From contig NC_092577.1 of assembly GCF_037975245.1 (NCBI RefSeq), forward strand, positions 990,001-1,054,000: a stretch of DNA of 64,000 nucleotides, written 5' to 3'. This stretch comes from Apostichopus japonicus. Lineage: Eukaryota; Echinodermata; Holothuroidea; Aspidochirotida; Stichopodidae. Positions 1 through 13,700 of the stretch are shown here, in pieces; positions within the stretch are counted from its first letter, which is position 1, and every line of letters starts with the position of its first letter. The notes beneath the pieces are model-generated. The model was not told where the DNA came from. It did not search any database and worked only from the letters and a program-made list of their open reading frames with translations. A program made the translations under genes and the position numbers.

Positions 1-1
1 T

Positions 2-3000
2 AACTGCACCTGTAAAGCTGGAGTTGAACAAGATGGCGTCTGTAACACATGCGAAGACCGACGAACTGGTGCAGATTGTTCCATCTTTGTAAGTTCGCCT
101 GGCATTGAGGGGGACTTTCGTCTCAGCAGGGCTTATGGACAGGGAGAGTTTAGCACCTTTGATGGCACCAAATATACCTTCTATGGAGAAGGGGAGTACA
201 TTTTGTACTCCACCTTGGACTTTGAGTCACAAATCAGAATGGTTCCATGCTTTGCTGATAGTGATGTCAGTTGTATCAATGCCTTTGCTGCAGTGCTAAG
301 TGATGACAAGGTGATTACTATCCATGGTGGGTACACAGACCAGGAACTCCATGGATATGTGTGGCTGGACCAACAGGAAATCAAAGTTGGACTCTCAATT
401 GATTTAGGGCTTGGGTATGTCCTCATAAGAGTATCATATGACCATTACAGACTGGAGAAGACCAATTCATTGACTGTTGATATCTACATCCGAGGACGAT
501 ACCTTGATGTCCAAATTAAGACAATAGAAACTAATTGTGTGGATGCTGGTGGTCTCTTGAGCTTTTGTGATCTAGATGCAGCAAATGATTTCCAATTACC
601 AGATGGTCAATTCATATGTCCAGATGGATCAGTTAAAGATGAATGTCCAGTGAGTGGTATCGCAATCAGCCAGGAAGATATACATGATGTGTTTGGTCAA
701 GGATGGTCAGTATGGTCAGTATCTCTATCAGAGACAGGATGGTCAGTATCTCTATCAGAGACATCAGTGTTCGTGTACAACTACGGCCAGTGTGACGAGG
801 TACGAGACATTCACAACTCCAAGGCAGGCTATGCGTTATATTTTGAAGATTCTCAGGTAAAATCGTCTGCAATGAACACCATCTCTGGATCAGATTTCAC
901 AATCGAATTTGATCTGGAGGTGAGAAGCAGTCCTCATGAATGTCAAGCGGTATTTTCATATGTTAAGACTGATTCACTGACGTTAGCCCTCTGTTCATCC
1001 TTGGTGACCATTTCCTATCAGAGTGTTACCTACCACACAGAACTCCACCTGGATTTCAATGTATGGTACCGCGTGGCTCTAGTTTGGCAGCAAGAAACCA
1101 AACGCATTCGGATCTATGTGTACAGAACTGTCACAAACTGGCAGACATCAGACGTACAGCTTCCAGAATCAATAGATTATCCATTACCACCTGGAGGTAA
1201 TCTAATCTTGGGTCAGTGGTATCCACCACAAGGATACATTGGTCCGGTACTCTTCCCAGGTTTCCATGGGTGGCTGGACGAAGTAAAGATATGGAACCAT
1301 CATGCAACTGCTACAGAGCTCCAGTCCCGTTTGGGATTCGATGTGGATATTTCAACAACAAACAATCTTGCACATTACTGGCACTTTAATGAAGGGCAGG
1401 GTGACATTGCTTATGACTCAGTTACTGTTACAGTTCTTCACTTCCCTGATGAACTATGGGGACGTCCATTGTGGACCTATTCATCTGCTACAGTCATTCA
1501 TTCAACTATTAGAACTGTAGCTGAGATATACCCTGCTCTTGTAGAAGGAGATGTCAGAATGGATGTTATTAGCTTCTGCAAAACTGTCATCCTCACAGGA
1601 ACACTACATGATGTGTGTCATGCCCTCAAACTTGGTGATTTCTACTACCAGAAGTGTTTAAGTCATGCTGAATCTGGTGGCACTGATGTATCCATGGAGG
1701 TAGCACTAGCATATGCTGATGAGTGCCAAGCAGCACTGTCTCTGACCACTTGGCCTGGACAACATCTCTGTCGGTCGTTCCCGACTAGACACTTCCCGAG
1801 TTGGATTGGCACAGGTTGCGACGTGGCTTGCGTTTCGGGTTACGAAATGGCATTTGATGGCAAATGTCATTGCTACCATGGTTATCTTGGAGTATCATGT
1901 CTAACTCAATGTGATGGTGGAGCTGGTGAACCATGTGGTGGAGTTGGTATCTGTTCATCCAGTGATGGTGACTGTACCTGTCCTCTGTATACCAGCCAAA
2001 CAACATCTTGTTCGGATTGCTCTGATGGATGGATCGGTCAGGATTGTTCAGTGGCTTTAACAGAACTTCCCTATGACGTTACACACACCTGTGCAGTCTT
2101 TGGATACGGTCGTTACCTGTCATACCTAGGTGCGGGATTTTCAGTCGATACCTACGGAGAGTTCATTCTAACCGAGACGGAGGAGCTCGGTGTTTACGTT
2201 CGTCAAGCTCCCTGCGGAGGCAGTAACTATTGCATAAAGTCTGTTTGGCTTCACATAGCTGATGGTGACATCACTGTAACCATGGCAGCAGAGGATGATG
2301 ATAATTCAGCATCCTTGAAGATTGGAGAGGAAGAGGTACTACTTGATTGGAGAACTGGACTTGGAATTGAATTTGAATCCGGTTTCGTTCTCAATCAGAC
2401 ATCGGACGGTTACCTATTGTCCGGACCTGATGGTAGCCAAGCAGTGGTTGTGGTTCAAGATATATCTATTGACCTCCACTTGTATCATACTGATTGTCCA
2501 TCAACAGTCTCTGGTATTTGTGGTGACTGCGAGGAGTCTAACCTTGATCCCTCCGAGGATGCCTCTTACTGGTACATCAACAATGAATTCATCAATCGTT
2601 TCCGTCTATCGATCGATTCCAAATTGGGTCTCCTCCCCGGAGAGAGTAGAGATATCACACCAGGAGGGTATGCTATACATTTCAACAATTCTCACTGCAT
2701 CAGCGATACCCTTAATAACCTTGTATCACAGGAAACTGACATCTCTCTGGAATTACACTTCAAGGCAGAAATCAGGGAAGGTGTTCTTGTGGGATATTAT
2801 ACAGTATCATCCTCCGTGGCTGTTATTATAGATGTAACACTGGCTGTCGTCGTTAACGGTCAAATCTACCAAACCGACATAATTCCCACGTTAAATCAAT
2901 GGGTATTCATATCCTTGAACTATTACCATGACAACAGGGGCATGACCATATTCTACATCAGCGATGAAGGGTCCTTGACCGGTTCGTCCTTCTCAATCGT

Positions 3001-6000
3001 CGGAGATGTATTCCTCAACGATGGCACACTGGTACTGGGTGCATGGCATCCCGATTACGAAAATCCTTTCGACATCACGTACATTGGTTTCATCGATGAG
3101 GTTAGAGTGTGGGGTCGTACTTTCACAATGGCCGAAGTTTGGAGAAATTGGAGGATGAACATTCATGTTGAGGTGTCATACCTAGCAGCAGTCTGGAAAT
3201 TCAGTGAAGGGAGAGGAGATGTCGCTCATGACTGGACTGGCCGCTACTCTTTTAGATTCTCTACCGATGTCTTTCCAATTTGGATCATCGCCGGATCTCC
3301 GCTGTTGTCGTACCAAACTACTAGCTTCAACTTTGAGGAGAGAATTTATTATCAATTGGCTGGAGAGATTAGTTGGACTGATGCAGTGATCTGGTGTGAA
3401 AATCTAATCTTTAACAATACTGTTTACTCTGACTGTGAAACTCTAGGCCTAAGTAATGCACAGTTTTTCCAAGATTCATGCGTCTGGAGTATCGTTGCAG
3501 AAAACGATTTATCGGCTGGTTACCCATCTCTTGGACAGTATTCAATCTACTGTCAGAACTCCCTTGACCTTGAGTATGCACCTCTGGAAGATCTCTGCAC
3601 CAATATCACAGATTCTCAACTCTTCCGAGACCTTGGATGTCCAACTGGAGCCTGCATGTCTGGTGCCTATGATACAGCGACTGGTGAATGTTATTGTTAC
3701 CATGGTTATTGGGGTCCAAATTGTTTAGCAGAGTGCCCAGGAGGAGCAGATAACCCATGTAATGGAAGGGGTGCTTGTAATGTAACAAGTGGAGAGTGTA
3801 CCTGTGATCCAGCATGGACATATGAGAGTGACTGTTTTGAGTGCAGTGGCAACTGGACGGGAGGTGACTGTTCAACTGTGCTTCCTATAGAACCTAGCAT
3901 TGGCACTAATCCAATATGTCTGGCATATGGTCAAGGCCATGTAACCAACTTTGATGGTGTATTGTATGACTTCAAGGAAGTTGGGGAATTTAGGGTCATG
4001 TCTGATGAAAGTTTGGACTTTGAGGTGCAAGCAAGAATAATACCCTGTTACAACCAGTCATCATGTTTGGTAGCCTTTGCAGTGAGATTTGGTTTAGATG
4101 TGTTAGTGATGAGATCTGGTTACACAAGCAATAGCCAAGTGAGGTTCTGGAAGGATGGGATCTCTCTTCAATTGGAGAATGTTACTGATGACATTGGCCC
4201 AATGACAATTAAGCATACGAGCACCCTATCATATGAGATAGCTATCCATGAGTTGGATGTGTCAATTTCCTTAAGAGTCCTTGAGAGATCTCTGAGTGTC
4301 ATTTTCCACCTTTCACCGTCCATTTCCTGTCAAGAGTCAGTGGGACTTTGTGGAACCTGCAATGGGAATATCACAGATGACATCTTTAGTGATGTTCTTA
4401 TAGCTGCAAATACATGGCGTGTAGATGCTGGTGCCAGCCTCTTTGACCCAATATTCCTCAATAGTAGTTACCAAGAGTACAGAAACTTAACTGGAGCTGG
4501 ACATTGCATCGAAACCAATGGTGGGTACTTGTCATCAGGTCCCATTGAGCTTGCCCTAGAGGGTGACACAGATATAACCTTTGACCTTTATGTCATAGTC
4601 CATAGCAACAAGGGAGTACTGCTATCATACAGTCATGAACTACACTTCACTATTTACTTTAATGGAACACTGAAAGTGAACATTGGATCTGATACTTGGG
4701 ATACAGGATTAACGGTAGAGGTTGATATCTGGACTAGGTTGGTATTTACCTGGGGTAGGTCCTCCCACCAACTAAGACTGTGGATAATTAACCCCGACCT
4801 AGCTGTGGTGAGTGTGACTCATCGATTTAGAACAACCATCGATATTTTGGCTCCAGGAGGTTACTTGTCCATCGGACAATGGCAACCAGGAACCGAGGGT
4901 GGAGTAATACCCACACAGGATCGATTTTATGGGACCCTCGATGAAATCCGCATCTGGCGTAGAGAGCTTATACTGAAGGACATAGAGTTTACAAATCTCA
5001 TAAATATCCCTGCCACCTACCCTGACCTTGGAGGGCTTTGGAAGTTTGATGAAGGAGATGGTTTGGTAGTCGTTGATCTGGTTTACCATGTCCATCTATC
5101 CATCCATAAAATATCATGGATGGTAGTCCATCCTGTCTGGAGATTCTCAAGACGTATCACTGTACGGTTACCTCCAGTCTACTCCATCACAGATCCAGCT
5201 TACGATACAGGATTCTGTGAATCTCTAATCATAACTAATCCAGCTTGGGATTCTTGCGGTCTCAGTGGACTTCAAAGAGATTACCTGTACTATGCCTGCA
5301 TCAGAGACTCATCGTTTTCCGGCAGTATGTACAGCTCCTTGTCTATTGTACTGGTTCTATCAGATTATTGCTACATCCATACCGACTATGTGGGACCATG
5401 GCCCGGACAGGGCTTCTGTTCACAGTTCACAGATATTTACTTTCCATTGTGGAGAGGGGACAGTTGTGACTATGAGTGTGTATTTGGTGACACCAACTAC
5501 TTCCAAGATTGCCGCTGTTCCAGTGGCTACTGGGGACCTCACTGCGTGAATGTTTGTGTTGGTGGAGCTGCTTCACCATGTAACAACCACGGGACATGCT
5601 CTCAAGACTCAGGAGGCTGTCTGTGTGAGATCAACTGGAGTACAGATGAAAGTTGCTCAGGTTGTTCCCAGGATTGGATTGGACAAGATTGTTCCCTACT
5701 GGTTCATCCCGTATCACCAGTGAATCGCTTCTGTAGTGTTTCCAGCAATGGCTACTTCACCCTGTTTGATGGTTCACATTTTGACTACAGGGAAACTGGA
5801 GATTTTCTGTACTATGAAGATACGACTGTAAAAATGGAAGTTCAGATTCGTCAGATAAGTTGCAGTAACATGCAAGCTTGTATCACTGCCATCGCACTCA
5901 AATTTGAAGGAAGCGAACTTGTCGTGCAAGCTCCGGAGGCCATTGAAGAACAGCCTCTCTTTGTACTGGACGGTGTGCAGATCTCATGGGACACTGCCCT

Positions 6001-7753
6001 CAGTCATGGCTACCAGATTACAGCGCCAACTGCCGGCATCTATGTCATCATGGGGCCATTGAACTTCAAGATGGAACTTCAGACTCAAGGAATCTATTTT
6101 AGGGTCCAACTCTCTGTGACAGTTACATACACTACCTATGGTATTTGTGGTCCAGCTCTTGTCAGTGAAGATAGCTGCAACGACCCCGAAAACGACCCAG
6201 AGTGCGTTTTAAGGAATTACGGCCCAGTTTCATATCACAGGTACCATGGAATTGACAGACATATCATCATAGGCTACTGTGGGCGATACAGACTCTCAAT
6301 AGTTGACAGCATCATTTACAAGACATTCATTGGAAGGACCTTTGAGAATCATGTGGTTATTGCGATACCATCGTCTGGTGGCTACGGCCTTCACTTCAGT
6401 GGTGGTGGTGTCACAACATTACCTCTTCCATCAGGGAGCTTTACATCAGACGGATCGGGCACCGTTCAGTTCTATTGTAGGTATGAGGGAGCACCAGGTG
6501 GTACCCTCATATCTTACAGCGAAACCAACATCATCGCTGTGACCGTCGGGCAGACTGGTACCTTCCTGGTACATGTGGGTTGGGTGGTTCATGATACTGC
6601 ATTGATAGTGCTGCAGGACGTGTGGATCCAGATCACTGTAGTTGTGGATCACATTAGTGGTATAGTAAGGTTTTATTGCATCAGTGATGGTGTCACCGTG
6701 GTGAGAGAGTATGTCCTAATAGTCGACGTGTTTGTACCAGGAGGAAGCATTGGAATTGGAACGTGGAGAACACCAACAAATGGAACGTTTGTACCACCGG
6801 GTACCGGCATATTCATCGGTATCGTTGATCAGCTTGTCTTGTGGGATCGTCCTCTCTCCTTCAGTGAAGTAGTAAACAGTTGGAACAGCCGAGTCATCAC
6901 TCGGGGCCCGTCCATCATCGGGCTGTGGCCCATGGATAGCGGACACGGACATACAGCAGTGGACGTTGTGTCCAGAGTGGACATTTTACTTCCATCTGAT
7001 ATTGGAATAGCTCCTGTATGGCAACCATCAGTCATTCCTGTCACACCCGTGTCAGTGGTTGATATTGAGTTTACCACAGTCATAGAGTTTGGTTCCCCTG
7101 AACTAGAACAGGCTGCCAGAGAGAGCTGTAACCGCCTGTTACGTTCCGGCCCTATATATGATGCGTGCCACAGTCTACAGAGCGAACTAGATAATGCCTA
7201 CCAAGAGTGCCTGGAGACCATCGCTATCACCAGTCAGGAGCACCGGGGTATGGATGTGGCCTTGGCGTTCTCCTACGAATGCCAGGCACAGTTAGACCTA
7301 GAGGACTGGCCGGCTAGAGGTCTCTGCGGTTTATTACCTGGACTCTACCACTTGGGATATGGGGGTGATGACTGCAGTGACCGATGTGATTATGGTGTCT
7401 TCACAGCTGGGTCTTGTCATTGTTTCAACGGGTACTGGGGTGAACATTGTGATCAACTGTGCGTGACCAATGATGATACTGGAGTGCCGTGTGGTGGAAG
7501 AGGAGAATGCAACCAATACTCTGGTGGCTGTCTGTGCTTGGAGCAGTGGCGAGGGAATGACAACTGTACATCATGTAGTATGGGATGGGATGGTGCAGAC
7601 TGCACCACTTCCGTCATTGTCTTACCACCAGAATCAGACATCTTCACGTGTTCTGTCAGAGCTACCACCTTGGTCAATTTTGAGGGTGTTGCCTTCCAAA
7701 TGAGGACTGAAGGTATATACAGACTTACTAACAACTCAGATATGGATATTCAG
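2..7753 (+). CDS. Giant mosaic gene, exon a (units 1-4 and start of unit 5)
   Basis: One uninterrupted 7752-nt coding exon, 2584 residues, open at the left edge. It starts inside an EGF-like module and then carries unit 1 (vWD ~130-590, LamG ~820-1330, helical Cys ~1510-1800, EGF ~1810-2055), unit 2 (vWD ~2090-2560, LamG ~2650-3140, helical ~3290-3640, EGF ~3650-3880), unit 3 (vWD ~3910-4400, LamG ~4500-4980, helical ~5190-5470, EGF ~5475-5695), unit 4 (vWD ~5725-6180, LamG ~6370-6870, helical ~7080-7370, EGF ~7380-7605) and the start of the fifth vWD. It ends after GATATTCAG at donor GTGAGA (7754). The open frame to 7795 beyond the donor is intron read-through. Small oddity: a 27-bp tandem duplication at 701-763 repeats WSVSLSET. 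Several N-x-S/T sites fit an ectodomain. Confidence 0.92.
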
Positions 7754-10700
7754 GTGAGATATTACTTAATAATACTGTTAGGATTTATATCTTGAGCTTC
7801 AAACCAGTGGGAGAGGCTTGCTTCCTAACCTATTCTAGAGAGATGTTAATGCGAGTGTGACATTTGGATAAGTTCCTCACACTTCACATTATCCTATATG
7901 TTAAGATGCTGATCCAGGACTCGTTGCTTCTGTGTTTGGTTCTGTATACAATATGAACGTGAAGTTAAAGAATAGCTGGTTGGGAAATGTAGGAGGATGT
8001 TGCATAGTGCATTGCTGACAATTCAATACAGGGATGTTAGTTCCACTGGTGAGGAATTCCAATAATATTTCTTCAATTTACTACTGGATAAAATTCATTG
8101 CACTGACAGACTAGCCAATGGACGCTTTGCATGTCAATATATTTACATGAAAATAGGAAAGGTTGGTGAATCTATGATGATATTATTTATAAGTTTACTC
8201 ATTGAGTTTCATAATTAGATGTTCATATGAAGAAAATGACATCATTTAGCAACACTGGATGAAAATGCACCCAGCTAGTACTGGTTATCCTATTGTAGGA
8301 TCAGACAAGAAAAAAGCACAAAGTTAACACCATGGATCACCTTTTAAATTACTATTCCCATTTTTCACAAATTATAATTACTTTTCAATAATAACTATCT
8401 TTGGACTACCTTTCATCATTAAAATATCGTATCTGTCCATCTTTGATCTGTACAGATAAGCCGTAGGAGAGAGGGAGAGTTGGAGATGAGCGTGGATGCC
8501 ATTGGCTTTGGCATTGGTGCAGTTGGTATTACAATACGGAGTACACTAAACTTCCAGTCTGTCGTTCATATCAACGGTCAGCAAGAATCGTTGGACGAGA
8601 TCTTTACAATCGACAGTGAAAGTTCCCTCAGGAAAGTCTCATCTACCTCATACGAGCTGGTAACATCAACAACTACAGTCTCCATCTCTGTGTTGGCATC
8701 AACTGTCATTGCAGACATCAGGGTGACAAGATCAGAATGTTGTCAATATAGTGTTCTCGGCCTTTGTGGACCATGTTCTTCTTCCTGCTCGGGGGTTACC
8801 CCTCCATCCTCACAACCAGGGGTGGTGATCATACATCCAAACTGCAGCAGAGAAGAGATCGAGGATGCGGTCGAAGGAGGACTGTTGACAGATCCAGTGG
8901 ATGTTATATTCTTCCCAAATGATCCTGGATTCAGAGCGCCATCGGGAGGCTATGCGTTGTACTTCAGAGGAGCCGCCGCATTTGTGAATCGCATAACTCT
9001 GTCTGTAACACGTTACACTACCGTAGCATTTTACATTAAGACCTGCGACCAAGGCTGCGGTGGGACTGTAATATCTTACAGTCACCAGTATACCTTCTAT
9101 GTCTCAACAACACCCGGCTTCTACTGCATCCACTACCATGATTTCATATTTAAGACCGACATCGTTGTCATCGGTGAAGTCTGGCAGCAGGTATGCCTCG
9201 TCTTTGACAGAACGACGCTGATCTTAGACTTGTACATCATCGATACAGACGGTACACTGATACGCAGGTCCTGTACACTCCCGGCGGATATCTTCCCAGG
9301 AGATGGCAACTTAGGATTCGGAGTTTGGGTTCCACCGCTGCTGGGGTCTGGAGTAATACCAGATGGACCATTTACAGGAGCAATAGATGACATTAGAGTT
9401 TGGGATAGGTAAGAAATATAAAGTTGAAAATAGATAACATAGTACTAGATTGCATTGTGAATTGAATCATGACTTTAATATATAACGTGCTTGCTTCTAA
9501 CTAATATGCAGAATTCATGCAATGAGATACTTTAATTTGGTAATACAAGTGATTAGCAGACAGATTGGCGGGAGGTTTAAGACATGTTTTACAATGAATG
9601 TCAAATTGTCATGATTTGGTAATCAGAAGAACTTCAGCCCACTAATCTTGTATCATTTGATAAAGCTCAACTTCATTTGATAATACCCTGAAGGTGGCAT
9701 GGAGTTGATTTTGATTTTTATCCAATGACAGTGGGTCACTGGCTTGCACAGCATTTAATAGGTTTGGGGGGGTGGGGGGCAAATTCTAAATTTCCGCAAC
9801 TGATTTAGGTAGGGGCCTGAATTTTATGGAACAGCCAGAGGTGAATCAAGGATTCTACAAAGGAGGTGGTGGCCCAGTGGTGGTGAAACACTATCATGTG
9901 GTTAAGACTAAATTACTAAGACTAAATTAGTGTCAGAATATGCTCTTAAGTAAAGCACTAATACTCTTGATTTAGCTCATTAGTAAAGCATTAATACTTT
10001 GAGTTAACTCCTAAGTAAAGTACTGATACTATTGATTTTTTGTGAGGTTGGAAAGGGAGGTTGCTGTGGTGTTATTTTTCCCTGAATATCCAAAATGCCC
10101 TTACTGATCACGGGGCAGGGAGGGGGCCTTTCTCCCTGCACCTTGTGCATGCCTCGAAAGTTGGTGGTGACTTGTGGTTACACGGTATGCTTGAGGCTTC
10201 CGACTGACACCCCCATGAATGTAGTTAAAGGGTATAATCACTAAATAAAGGGCTGCTTGGATGCATGGCTCAGTTTGTGGAGCACATGGATTGTGTTCCT
10301 GGGTTTACTAGTTTTTAATGTGATGCTAACCCATAAGTTTCTTTCAATGGAAATTTAATTTCCAAGTCTTGGTCATCGTTTGCATATTCAAGAATAATTT
10401 TTGTAATATAAAAGTAATACTGTGATAAATGCTATAATGTCTATTTATTCAGATGTTCCTCTCTTTTCATATCACAGATATTTTGATGGTAATGCTGTGT
10501 TGAACTTAAGGGACAGACTGTCAGCGCCTCCAGATGGCCTACGAAATCATTGGAGCTGTGATGAAGGAGAAGGTATTGTTCACATAATTGTCTCAAGGAA
10601 AAACACCATGCATACTCAATGTCAGACCTTGAGGAAACTTTCACTTACTTTTTTTCAACTTTACAAGTGTATTAATCGGTAGTCTTGCAGTAACCACTCC

Positions 10701-13700
10701 CAACTGGAAGGTAATTTACAATGTACAGGGATGGTAACATACAATGCTTTCCTTGAAGCACAGGGAAGGTAACATGCAATGCATTCGTTGAAACACAGAC
10801 AAGCTAACATACAATGCTTTACTTGAAGCATAGGGGAGAAAGATTGTAACAGAAGGTCTTGCTACTTCAAACTTCCAAGTCACTAGACTACCAGCAAATA
10901 AAGAACCAGCACACCCCTAGCTGATACCCTAGCTTACAAAGAATTCATTTAGTACTGTTTGGAGATAAACAAGGGACTGGTAGATTTCTTACCAACTATA
11001 GATAAAGTCTAAAGGCAGATCCAACAGTTTCTCAAAGTGAAATGTGTTATTTGTCTCCATGTTTTATTTAATCTGTTAGTCACAAACACTCAGGTTGTAA
11101 TAATAAGAACTGTTCTGTTTGTTTCAGGTAATGAAGCAGGAGATTCGATTGGAGGATCTCACATGCCGCTGACTAACATCGGTTCTAACAGTCCAGAGTG
11201 GATCCAATCTGATGTACCTCTTCCACCCCTTACCCTTCCAGAGGACCTATCTCTTAACCCAGAAGACCTTCTACCTTGGATCAAAGATTTCTGCTATGAT
11301 GTGATTCTCTCTGGACCAATCGAAGAGTAAGTGAACCTCTATTTTGCTTCCGTACAAAAAACTTAACAGCACTAATCACATTTATATGTGAATTATCATA
11401 TGTCAAAGGTCATATCTGATCTCAAAGCATCTTCAGATGAACACACAGTTTCATTTCAGTTGGGTGATGAAGCTTATTAATCCATGGTTGGCCATGAAGG
11501 TTTACCTACTTTGCAGCACTTCAGCCTGTGTTTAAGTTGGCATCAATTTGTGAGGATGTTACCTCTTCATATCAATATATTTTCTGACAGATTTAACCTG
11601 ACCAAGAAGACAAACACAAAGTATCAGTGTTTGTAGATCACTCATGTATTGCCTTAACCTGTTTATGCTTTACCATTAGAAACATTCAATTTGTAAGCCA
11701 AGGGGTAGAGTAAAGGCTATGCATTGAATAAACTATGAATTCCTTATGTCTATCTCGCTGTATCTAAGTCTTGTCCAGTAGTCTGCTTACTACCCTATCT
11801 CTGCGGGTTAATTTCAGTCAACCTGAGTTACTGAACCTAGATAGGTTACACCTCTAAAACTGCTTTTCTTATGCCTTGTCATCTTTTCTGGTTAGAGGCT
11901 GCTGGAGATGCAATGCACTCAGTAATAATATACAGTATATAAGTGTATGGTCTATAAAAATGTATGGTCTTGAAAGCATCTCCCCTAAAGCAAGTAGGAA
12001 TTTAAGTTACAGGCTTTTGGTGTGACAGTACAGCTCAGAATAGGTTTGATGAATTAGTTTTGAGTCCACTTAAATCAACCAGAAGGAAATCGATAGGCAG
12101 ATTGAACAGAAATACTGTACCAAGATTAAGATGCCAGTCAACTAAGTTATCAAATGGATTATTTGCTATACAATACCTTTTCTTCCTCAGGCATTGTCAT
12201 CTCGGGGAACCATCAAGTCTTCGATACTACCAGCAATGCCTTGATGATGTCTTCAGAGCTAATTCCACCGATGCTGCCCTAGCTTCAGTCATCGACTTCT
12301 CTGACATTTGTGAATCAACTTTAAACCCTCCATTTTGGCCAGCCAAACCTCTTTGCAATCATTTCGGTGATGAACCGTTCCCTGTTTGGATTGGAGATAA
12401 CTGTTCCACGATGTGTTTGTTTGGGTTGAAACATCCAATCAATAGAAATGTTTGTGTTTGTCAGAGAGGATATTGGGGTACAGCATGTGACAGTGTGTGT
12501 CCTGGTGGCTCATCATCACCATGTAACAATGTTGGTATTTGCGACAGTGAAACAGGAGTTTGCAGATGTCCGCCCAACTGGCAGGGAGAATCTTGCTCGG
12601 TTTGTTCCCGTGGATTTGAGGGAGAGACTTGCAGACTGACATCAGTCTATCAAGGAGAGACTCATCTTCATCTTGTAATTAGAAGATCAGTAGTTGCAAC
12701 ATTCTCACAAGTAACAACTTTGTCCGGGATAACATTTTATCACAGCTTAGTAGGGGAGTACTACCTCATTGTCATATCTGAGACTAGGCTTATCATCCAG
12801 GCTAAGTTTGTTAGATGTTACAATGGGTATTCATGTATCAAATACATCGGTATACATTGTGGAGATGATACCCATGGGTATGGCTACATAACACTTGGTG
12901 GACCAAATCAATTGGGTGGACTCATTAATGTAAGCATCAATAGCAGGTACACTGACCTAAGTTCAATCATTGAGTTTGGACAAACAGGTTACAGACTTGT
13001 AAGACTCTCCTACCAAGAAATTGGATTCTACGGACCAGACAACCTCCTGATAATAATACGAGTACAAGGAACACATCTCATATTAGATGCTCGATTACCT
13101 AGTGAACTTTGTGGTATCTCGTCTGGTTTGCTTGTAGGGGGATGTTGTAATGACACCAATACACCAGATGTCCAAATACCACTCCCCTCAGGTTTGTGTA
13201 CAGTATCAAGTCTCATACAGGACCCATCACCTTCAAATGGTTCATATCACTCTTTCCCAAGAGGCGTTGGCTTTGAATTCAACAACTTGTGTGGCAATGA
13301 TGGCTTAACTGAGGAGAACGTTGCATCATATGTGGACCAATGGCAAGTACCAGACTGTGACACCATCATTGTATATCCACACACTGCAATTAAGGTTCAA
13401 ATAAGAAGAAGCTTCACATTGTACTTCCACCTGACAGTGATATACACAAGGCACATCTTTCTGTTGGGCGGAACAGCAGGAGACGTTTCGGTTGAATTCT
13501 TCATCAAGCCAGATAATCTAGATGCCCTCGATGGAATAGTTCTGTCATTCGCTCACTCTGTAGACTTTGCAATTTCTGTCCAAAGAAGAGTGTCCCTTTT
13601 TATTGGGCATGAATCATACCTTACTGACTTGATACCACCACTGAATACCTGGTGCAAGGTTGTTTTAACATACAGGGATAATGGAGATGCAAGTTTGTAT

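Noticed and set aside
7754-7795. C-terminal end of the 2530-codon ORF
   Set aside because: Intron read-through after donor GTGAGA; the domain continues in the exon at 8456.
12060-12190. ATG-like start of the long exon e ORF
   Set aside because: This part is intron; acceptor TTCCTCAG at 12190 restores homology to the sister Cys-rich modules.
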